From Cocos nucifera (lineage: Eukaryota > Streptophyta > Magnoliopsida > Arecales > Arecaceae): a stretch of 64,000 nucleotides of DNA. Below are positions 56,805-64,000 of this stretch, piece after piece (within the stretch, counting starts at the first letter, position 1; every line of letters starts with the position of its first letter). The notes beneath the pieces are model-generated. The model ran no database searches. It was not told where the DNA came from and saw only the letters and a program-made list of their open reading frames with translations. Position numbers and translations under genes: made by a program. The stretch lies in NCBI GenBank assembly GCA_006176705.1, contig QRFJ01004873.1:62001-126000 (forward strand), in the 5' to 3' direction.

Positions 56805-57942
56805 TCTATATGGAACAACCGTTAGGTTTCACATTCGGTGATGATGATCATAAGGTATGCAAGCTGCATAGGTCCATATATGGACTTAACCAAGCATCTC
56901 GAAGCTGGAATACTCGTTTTAGTGATGCGATCTAATTGCTTAATTTCATCAAGAATGAAGAGGAGCCATGTGTCTTCAAAAAGGTCAGTGGGAGCGCTGT
57001 TGTCTTCCTCGTATTGTACGCAGATGACATCCTCCTTATTGGGAATGATATTCCCATGATGACCATAGTTAAAATGTGGTTATCTAAAGAATTCTCCATG
57101 AAAGATCTTGGAGAAGCATCCTTTATTTTGAGAATTATGGTCTATAGAGATAGACCGAATAGGATGCTAGGACTTTCAGAAAATGTACATAGAAGATGTG
57201 CTAAAAAGGTTTAGCATGAAAAACTTTAAAAGGGGTTTGGTATCCTTCAGACATGGCATTCATCTTTTTAAGAAGATGTGCCCTAGCACACCTGAGGAAA
57301 TAAAATGCATGAGCAAGATCCCTTATGCTTCAGCAATAGGGAGCCCCATGTATGCCATGTTATGTACACGACCTGATATAGCCCATGCTGTGAGTATCAC
57401 AAGCAGATATCAGTCAAATCCAGATGAAGAATATTGGACTTCAGTGAAATGTATCCTTAAGTACTTGAGAAGAATTGAGGATATGTTGTTGGTCTTTTTT
57501 AATGGAGAACTCTAAGTCCAGGGATATATAGACTCGGATTTTATGTCCGATGTAGATGACATCTTGGAGTCTATTTGTGTGCAATGGTAGAGCTGTCAGT
57601 TGGAAAAGTTTGAAGCAGATAGTGATAGCAGATTCCACCATGGAAGCAAAATACGTCACTGCATTAGAAGCTGCAAAAGAGGCATTTTAGTACAAGAAGT
57701 TTGCCGAAGAGATCGGAGTGATGCCATCAGATGCTATTTCTCTATACTACGATAATAATGCTGCTATAGCCCTTGCTAAGGAGCCGAGGTCTTACCAAAA
57801 ATCGAAGCACATCGAGCGGCAATATTACCTCATCCGCGATTACCTCGAGAAGGATTACGTCGAGGTCAAGAGAGTCAACTCCGCAGATAATGCAGCAGAT
57901 CTGCTTACAAAGCCGTTGGGCCAACAGAAGATCGAAGCCCAC
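56805..57942 (+). pseudogene. Reverse transcriptase and RNase H remnant of element M
   Basis: Begins at YMEQPLGF, then a box YADDILLIG (YVDD with Val to Ala, both Asp kept), MKDLGEASFIL, GSPMYAMLCTRPDIAH and RNase H pieces (DSTMEAKYVT, YYDNNAAIALAK). Frameshifts near 57180 and stops near 57515 and 57690. Close to A in sequence. Ends 'gaagcccac' at E; cccac (57938-57942) is E's likely target repeat. Confidence 0.87.
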
Positions 57943-59615
57943 TGATAGGAACACGATGCTGTCGTTAAGACACCATGTTTATTAGTTTAAATTCAACTTT
58001 TTACTTTTTAAATTAATTAAAAATTATGAAGAGAGTAGTGAGTCGGGTCGAATCCATAGAGAGACAATGATTTATTTCTAAAATCTTTGATTCTTTTATT
58101 ATTATATTTTTTATTATTATTATAATTTTTTTAAAGAAAAGAAAAGAAAAGTTTTTAAAAATTAAAGTCAAAAAATAGATTTATAAATAAAAGTAGAATT
58201 ATGCAAAAATAAATTTGATACTAAGATCTACTATTTAGATCTTAGCAACTACTTGCAATAAAATTAAAAAGCAATAAAGAACAATTAATTTAAAGAGCTA
58301 GAATTGAAAAGAACAATGAAACTTTCTTTATTAAATTTAAAACTCAAATGCAGAATTTAAATATAAAAAATTAAAGAAAAACAAAGAGAAAACTAGAAGG
58401 AGATTGTAGATCAGCGTAGGCATGGAGATGGCATAGAAGACCGGCTCTTCTTCTCAGCACTGCAGCTTTAAAGCAACCTTTAACCCAGAGCTTGGCTTCC
58501 ACCCTGTACCTTAGCTTTTCTTCCACCCGATCTCTCCTTTCTTAGAGGCTTAGGATCCTTTTTATAGAGCTAGGAGCGTTGGATATTTATTTCTAAAGGC
58601 AATGTGGGACTAATTGCCTTTGTAATTATCAAAATTCGAATAAAATTTGAATAAAAACAACTTTGATATGACTCTGGTAAGTTTGGTGAAATCTGGTCAT
58701 TCAATAGGAATCCAGTGGTCTAAAAATCATTAAAATCGGATGCGTATCAGCCCAGATCTGGTTGGATCAATTTTTGACCATTGGATCATGCTTGATGGAG
58801 GAAATCTAGCCGCAAATCGCGCTTCGGTAGTCCTGATCACCATCGGAAGCGTTCTGGACCGTCGGATCGAAGCTGGAATTAAGCGCTGCCATTCGATGGC
58901 GATCCAAGTGAAATCGGCAACCAAAAAAAATGCTGACCATCCGATCTTGACCGCAAACCACCACCACCGCACGATCTCGTATTTACTGTTCCCATGGACC
59001 ACGTGGACCGACCATATTGTGCACCGCAACCAATCAGCATCTTTTATTGATAGATGAAAAGACCAAAATGCCCTGTGAGCTGCGATGAATTTTCTATAAA
59101 TCCTTTAGGGGTCTAGGTCTACCACGTGGCAGGCTCTAATTCACTGATGTCTGCTAAGCTAGCGGTCCCGGTCTACATTATGCTGTAGACCGGCTGACGG
59201 CTTCTGGGCTTGAGTCGGCTAGCTTGGATGGCTTGGCGCACTGGCTTAGTCGGCTTGGCTCGACGCATCTGGATGCGTCGGCTGCTACGGCATGGTGGCT
59301 TGAGCCGTTTGAGCCGTATGTTATTTTTATTTTTTTATTTATATATATATTTTTTTATTTCTTTAAAAATTCATATCTTTTCCATTTTAGCTCCGTTTTA
59401 CTCAAAATTTATTTCGTTGTAATCAAAAAAATGAGCTCTTTCTATTGATAATAAAATTTTATTTTTTATTTTTTATTATTTTTTAATTAATTTTTAAATT
59501 AATAAAAATATGAATTTCTTAAAAATTATATATAAATTGATTAATAATTCTTAAAAATTAATATAAATTAATTAATAAATTAATACTTTTATTGGTAAAT
59601 TTATTGTACTTATCA
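57943..59615 (-). repeat. 3' LTR of element E
   Basis: 1673 bp; minus-strand ends TGATAAGTAC...GTTCCTATCA. TATA box CTCTATAAAAAGG (minus) at 58557-58569. Three GCCGAC cores (minus) lie at 59214-59219, 59249-59254 and 59277-59282. AT-rich at its start. Apart from TGATAAGT it does not resemble D's LTR, so E and D are separate families. Frames at 58730-59057 and 59210-59448 have no gene features. Confidence 0.88.
59214..59282 (-). promoter_or_regulatory. GCCGAC triplet in E LTR U3
   Basis: Three exact cores in 69 bp, all in the element's reading sense (GTCGGC on the plus strand), within a 'gagtcggctagcttgg'-like repeated stretch. Roughly 650 bp upstream of the TATA box. Matches the DREB/CBF site RCCGAC; function is inferred. 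Confidence 0.5.
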
Positions 59616-60832
59616 CACCCCCCAACTTAAGCTTTGCTCATCCTCGAGTAAAGAAAGAATTTTAATTTAGATCAAGTACCATATTTCATTGAGATCTTCC
59701 TTCACAAGAATAAATCTAGGGTTTAAGATCAAAAGTTTAGACAGTATCACTAACTAAGTATTGAGTTTCAGAAGTAAATTTTATGGCAGATTAATCAGAA
59801 ACTTTCTTAGAGTTCATCTAAAGATTTTCAGCACTGGTTTTGTGAATACTAACTTAGCATTTGGGTGTTGATTCAAAGGACAAATGAATCTTCTTTTATC
59901 ACTTATTTTGGTTAGTTTTCTATATACTCCCAAGTTAAATGCATGAATTAAGGTAGCTTTCACACTGCTTCTTTTTTTTTTTTTTTTTTTTGAATTATGC
60001 TGAGCATCCTGGCCTTCCCTTCACCGATTGATGTGAACTTCTACACTTGACTTAAGGTGCAGAGTTCTAGCTTAGGGCAATCCACATATACTCTATGTTT
60101 TGCACTTTTTTTTTTTTAAATTTAAGCAGGTAGCTCTTTCCTTAAATTCAAGTTTCTTTAATTGAAGTATATATAAACCATCAATTTTTAGTGATAATTG
60201 AATCCTCAATTTAGCCTTATAATTAACACCTGTTATGCTTCATTAGTGTGCATGTGCAATTAAAAGTCTTGTTAGCCTTTAAATGATCTAAGTAGGCTGC
60301 TAATGATCTGACCAAGTAATCTGCTTCTTAACTCGCTACCATTATTAGTTAATACTTTCTAACTTTATTACTTTTTCTAGTTTATTTTGCTTAAGATTCT
60401 CTTTCCTAAAATATGGTTCATCCAAAATTTGATTATTATTATATATAATTTTTTATTATTTATTTATTTATTTATTTTTAATTTATATATATATTTTTTA
60501 TTATATATATATTTTTTAATTATATATATATATATTTTATTATATATATATATATTTTTAAAAAAATTTCTTCTTCTTTTTTTTTGAATTTTACCCCCCA
60601 ACTGAATTGACATTGTCCTCAATGAAAAGGGAAGACAAATAAAAGGGTGAAAATTATGTTTGTTTATTTTGATGGGTTTTGAAGCTTATAATCCTTCTCC
60701 AGCCTTTTGTGGTCCTTCTCCAACTTAGCCTAAAAAGAGACTAAAAAGAATAAATTAGATTCAAGAAGTATTGGGTTGCCTCCCAATAAGTGCTAAGTTT
60801 ATTGTCTTCAGCCAGACAAAATGCAGTTTAAT
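59616..60832 (-). other. 3' non-coding region of element E
   Basis: Polypurine tract (minus GCTTAAGTTGGGGGGTG) next to the LTR at 59616-59632. A run of 20 T (59972-59991) and the flanking block to about 60320 are the reverse of D's 3' region. A TTTA/TA simple repeat fills 60431-60565. No gene. Confidence 0.8.
60431..60565. repeat. TTTA/TA microsatellite
   Basis: Low-complexity AT stretch made of TTTA units and (TA)n runs broken by T runs. A frame across it (Ile/Tyr/Phe/Leu-rich) is an artefact of the repeat. Confidence 0.85.
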
Positions 60833-62104
60833 TCATTGTGGTTCTATTAATTGTACTTGATCAATATTTTGATTTAATGATATTCCTTCGATATATGGTT
60901 TAAGCCTTTGGCCATTTACCTTAAAAAAATTTTTAGTCCTGGGATCATAGAGTTTAATTGCACCATGTGGGAATACATGATTAACTATATAAGGTCCATC
61001 CCATCTGGATTTTAATTTTTCAGGGAATAATCGAAGCCTTGAGTTAAATAAGCCAGACTTGTTGATTTGGCTCAAAGGTTTTTCCTTGAAATATGTTTAT
61101 CATGGAAGGCTTTCATTTTCTCCTTATAAATTTTTGAATTTTCATAAGCTTCTTGCCTTAATTCTTCTAATTCACTCAATTGTAACATCCGATTGGAACC
61201 AGCTTTGTTTAAATTAAAATTTAATTATTTTATTGCCCAATATGCTTTATGTTCAAGTTCTACCGGAAGGTGACATGCTTTTCCATAGATTAATCTATAG
61301 GGAGACATTCCAATAGGGGTTTTATAAGCTGTCCTATAGGCCCATAATGCATCATCCAATCGATCTGACCAATCTTTTCGATCAGGCCTAATAGTCTTTT
61401 GTAAGATATTCTTGATTTTCCTATTAGAGACTTCTACCTGACCACTTGTTTGCGGATGGTATGGTGTAGCTATCTTATGTGTCACCCCATATTTTCGTAA
61501 TAAAGTTCGAAATTGATGATTTGTAAAATGGGTACCCCCGTCACTAATGATAGCACGTGGAAATCCGAACCTAGAAAAGATATTCTTCTGAATAAATTTT
61601 AGGACTACTTTATGATCATTGGTTCGTGTTGCTATTGCTTCAATCCATTTAGAAACATAATCGACAGCTACCAAAATGTATTCAAATCCATTGGAAGGTG
61701 GAAAAGGTCCCATAAAACCAATTTCCCATACATCAAAAATTTCTACCACTAAAATGGGGTTCAAAGGCATCATGTCTTTCTTTGAAATATTCCCTAAGGC
61801 TTGACACTTAAAACACTCCTGACTAAAAGTATGGGCATCCTTAAATAATGTTGGCCAATAAAAACCACTCTGTAATACTTTGGCCATAGTTTTTCATCCA
61901 GAAAAGTATCCTCCACAAGCAAGAGTATGACAAAATTGTAAGATACTCCATTGTTCAGATTCAGGAACACATCTACGAATGATTTGATCAGCACAAATTC
62001 TAAAAAGCTCAGGATCTTCCCAAAAATAATATTTGATTTGAGCAAAGAATCGATCCTTTTCATTCTTAGACCAGCCATCAGGAATTTATCCTATGACTAA
62101 GTAA
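60833..62104 (-). pseudogene. Integrase of element E
   Basis: The zinc-binding region reads FCHTLACGGYFSG, stop, KTMAKVLQSGFYWPTLF and CFKCQ (the second His is Tyr). The core: FDVWEIGFMGPFPPS, where Athila relatives have GIDFMGPF, so the first catalytic Asp is Gly; IISDGGTHF (second Asp) and PQTSGQVEVSNRKIK (Glu) are kept. YGKACHLPVELEHKAYWAIK ends at a TAA near 61222 where the family reads Lys; the rest of the C-terminus (RLRLFPEKLKSRWDGPYIV, NGQRLKPY) follows after one more shift. Confidence 0.9.
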
Positions 62105-62907
62105 TTGACAATATTTGCAAACCAAGGAGTCTTTGTATGTGAAACTGTTAACAATTGTTCATCTGGAAAAGATTCTCTGATTGATACAGGTTCATTATCT
62201 TTCACTAGGATCCTAGACAGATGGTCTGCTACAACATTTTTAGATCCCTTCTTATCTCGAATTTCAATGTCAAATTCTTGTAACAGTAAAATCCATCTAA
62301 TTAATCATGGTTTAGCATCTTTCTTTGAGAGCAGGTATCTCAAGGCTGAATGATCCGAGTAAATTATGATTTTTGATCCTAATAGATATGATCTAAACTT
62401 TTCTAGGGCAAACACAATGGCTAGCAACTCTTTTTCAGTGGTGGTATAATTCATTTGTGCTTCATTCAGAGTTCTACTAGCATAATAGATCACTACAGGA
62501 CATTTGTTTACCCTTTGGCCTAGGACAGCTCCTATGGCAAAATCTGAGGCATCGCACATAATTTCAAAAGGTAGTGACCAATTAGGAGGTTGTATGATTG
62601 GAGCTTTGGTCACAGCTTCTTTTAAGATTTCATAAGCTTTAAGACAATTTTCATCAAAGTTAAAAGAAACATCCTTAGCAAGCAGATTACACAAAGGATG
62701 AGAAATTTTAGAGAACTCTTTGATGAAGCGACGATAGAATCCTACATGACCAAGAAAAGATCGAATTTGTTTGACAGAAGTGGGAGGAGGAAGTTTAGAA
62801 ATTAGTTCAACTTTAGCTTTATCTACCTCAATCCCTTTCTTAGATACTATATGTCCTAAAACGATCCCTTCTTGAACCATGAAGTGGCTCTTTTCCCAGC
62901 TTAACAC
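62105..62907 (-). pseudogene. RNase H of element E
   Basis: From MLSWEKSHFMVQEGIVLGH and KQIRSFLGHVGFYRRFI (reverse transcriptase thumb) into RNase H: IMCDASDFAIGAVLGQ, YTTTEKELLAIVFALEKFR and YSDHSALRYLL, with the expected Asp-Glu-Asp residues. Open for about 200 residues, then TGA at about 62305 where relatives read Arg (CGA to TGA), followed by the linker to integrase (DKKGSKNVVADHLSRI). Confidence 0.9.
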
Positions 62908-63806
62908 TAGATTAGCCTCAATACATCATTTTAATATTTTCTTCAAATTGTTGAGGCAACTCTCAAAAGATTCTCCAAAGACTGAAAAGTCATCCATGAA
63001 TATTTCTAAGAAATCTCCTATCATGTCTGAAAATATTGACATCATGCACCTTTGAAAAGTTGCAGGTGCATTACATAATCCGAATGGCATTCTACGGAAA
63101 GCAAAGGTTCCATAGGGACATGTAAAGGTGGTCTTTTCCTGATCTCCTGGGTAGATTGCTACCTGATTGTATCCTGAGTATCCATCTAAAAAGCAAAAGT
63201 ATTGTTGGCCTGCTAGTCTTTCTAGGATTTGATCGATAAAGGGTAAGGGAAAGTGATCTTTTCGGGATGGTTGTATTGAGTTTTCTATAATCTATGCAGA
63301 CACGCCACCCAGTGGAAAGTCGTGTTGGTACTAAGTTTCCATGTTCAGTGCGGACAACCGTAAGTCCAGATTTTTTTGGAACAACTTGTGTAGGACTTCA
63401 CCCAGTGGCTGTCAGAGATAGGATAAATAATTCCAGCATCTAACCATTTAATTACCTCTTTCTTGACTACTTCTTGCATGTTAGGGTTAAGCCGTCTTTG
63501 CATCTCTCGAGTTGGTTTGGCATTATCTTCTGTATAAATATGGTGCATGCATATTGACGGACTAATTCCTTTTAAATCGGCAACGGTCCACCCTATGGCC
63601 TCCTTATATGTTTTTAGAATATTTACCAATTGGTTTTCCTGTTCAGTAGTTAAGTTGGAAGCAATTATTACTGGTAGGGTTTTCTTTGATCCTAAAAATA
63701 CATACTTAAGTGATTCAGGTAAAGGTTTTAGTTCAAGTTGTGGTGGGGCCTGAATTGAAGGACGTAGTGGTTCAATTTTTCGCTCGGGTAAGGGCTCAAC
63801 TTTCAC
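62908..63806 (-). pseudogene. Reverse transcriptase of element E
   Basis: Starts with the spacer LPESLKYVFLGSKKTLPVII and TYKEAIGWTVADLKGISP, then QRRLNPNMQEVVKKEVIKWLDAGIIYPISDS. A frameshift at about 63400 follows, then decayed but readable fingers and palm (DGYSGYNQVAIYPGD, TFTCPYGTFAFRRMPFGLCNAP) and the catalytic box IFMDDFSVFG near 62985-63010. A stop near 62925 precedes RNase H. Confidence 0.88.
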
Positions 63807-64000
63807 TGACCAAGGTAATGAATGTGATGGTTGAGGTGAATTAAGCAGGGCATTTACTTCCTGGGTTTGAGTTTCTTCAGTGGGTTCATCATCTTGCAGT
63901 AAATCTAAGGAGGAATTAGATTCAACTATTTCATCTATCTGATTGATTACAAAGCAGTCTTCCTCCTCTTGGGTGTACTTTGGGGTATTAAAAACATTAA
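63807..64000 (-). pseudogene. Protease-reverse transcriptase spacer of element E
   Basis: The same frame continues upstream through LLQDDEPTEETQTQEVNALL and YTQEEEDCFVINQIDEIV, an acidic spacer with no stop up to the window edge. Protease itself is not reached. Confidence 0.75.

Larger units (their letters stand above)
55495..57942 (+). mobile_element. Element M: A-type copia with a large internal deletion
   Basis: The first 1.3 kb of an A-type LTR (TATTAGATATATG, TG to TA) is joined at about 56804 to the middle of reverse transcriptase. The rest of the LTR, leader, gag, protease and integrase are gone. RNase H continues to 57942, where E is inserted. Confidence 0.87.
57943..64000 (-). mobile_element. 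Element E: Athila-like Ty3/gypsy retrotransposon, minus strand, 3' part
   Basis: On the minus strand: pol from the right edge (spacer, reverse transcriptase, RNase H, integrase), 1.2 kb non-coding, polypurine tract and 3' LTR. Reverse transcriptase before integrase makes it gypsy. Sequence phrases (RRLNPNMQEVVKKEVIKWLD, IFMDDFSVFG) are of the Athila type. The 5' LTR, gag and protease are to the right of the window. Confidence 0.9.

Noticed and set aside
58730..59057. Two overlapping ~100-residue frames on opposite strands
   Set aside because: Within the body of E's LTR near its TATA box; no domain or conserved counterpart elsewhere in the window.
60387..60587. Ile/Tyr/Phe-rich frame
   Set aside because: Spans the TTTA/TA microsatellite in E's 3' region.
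1..64000. Host protein-coding gene
   Set aside because: Every stretch I could assign is LTR, leader or gag-pol; the only unassigned parts (about 41406-42349, 54453-54481) show no exon-like coding sequence.

Overview
This window is repeat DNA from a large plant genome. I read no host gene, no RNA gene and no bacterial feature in it. Almost every base belongs to an LTR retrotransposon, most of them broken and stacked inside each other. Long Ty1/copia LTRs, copia elements primed by initiator tRNA-Met, an Athila-type Ty3/gypsy element primed by tRNA-Asp and plant-style U3 TATA boxes all point to an angiosperm. A monocot (perhaps a palm) is only a guess. I name the elements A to M for reference.

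Positions 1-40751 form one nested tower. The outermost element is G, a minus-strand SIRE-like copia (visible at 35078-40751). Copia element C (13151-35077) sits in G's pre-integrase region. Three elements sit inside C. Tork-like copia B (1-152 plus 10527-13150) is in C's leader and itself holds the younger copia A (153-10526). Athila-like gypsy D (16584-23921, target repeat atcca/gtcca) splits C's reverse transcriptase. Tork-like copia F (27085-34831, minus strand, target repeat cgtgc) splits C's 3' LTR, and F's reverse transcriptase is split by solo LTR H (28929-31206, target repeat gctac). A very small LTR element, I (37896-40256), sits in G's own LTR. The 5' ends of B and C and the 3' part of G must lie upstream of the window.

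Positions 40752-42349 are a degenerate region with a gag-like minus-strand reading frame. A minus-strand solo LTR, L (42350-43286 and 52959-54452), is split by copia element K (43287-52958). Element J (54482-55494, relative of I) is interrupted by a deleted A-type copia, M (55495-57942). M is interrupted by a minus-strand Athila-like gypsy, E, which runs from its 3' LTR (57943-59615) through integrase, RNase H and reverse transcriptase off the right edge.

The coding regions are all pseudogenes. The best candidates for something new are in the LTR control regions. A-type LTRs hold eight WRKY W-box cores in 67 bp. B/F LTRs hold arrays of the DREB/CBF core GCCGAC, and the same core recurs in the U3 of E, I and J. 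G's LTR holds a ~95-bp tandem repeat built on the palindrome TTAGTCGACTAA. Also notable are element I (1026-bp LTRs around 309 bp), a conserved hairpin in the A/K leader, and D, which lacks pol but shares its 3' untranslated region with E.
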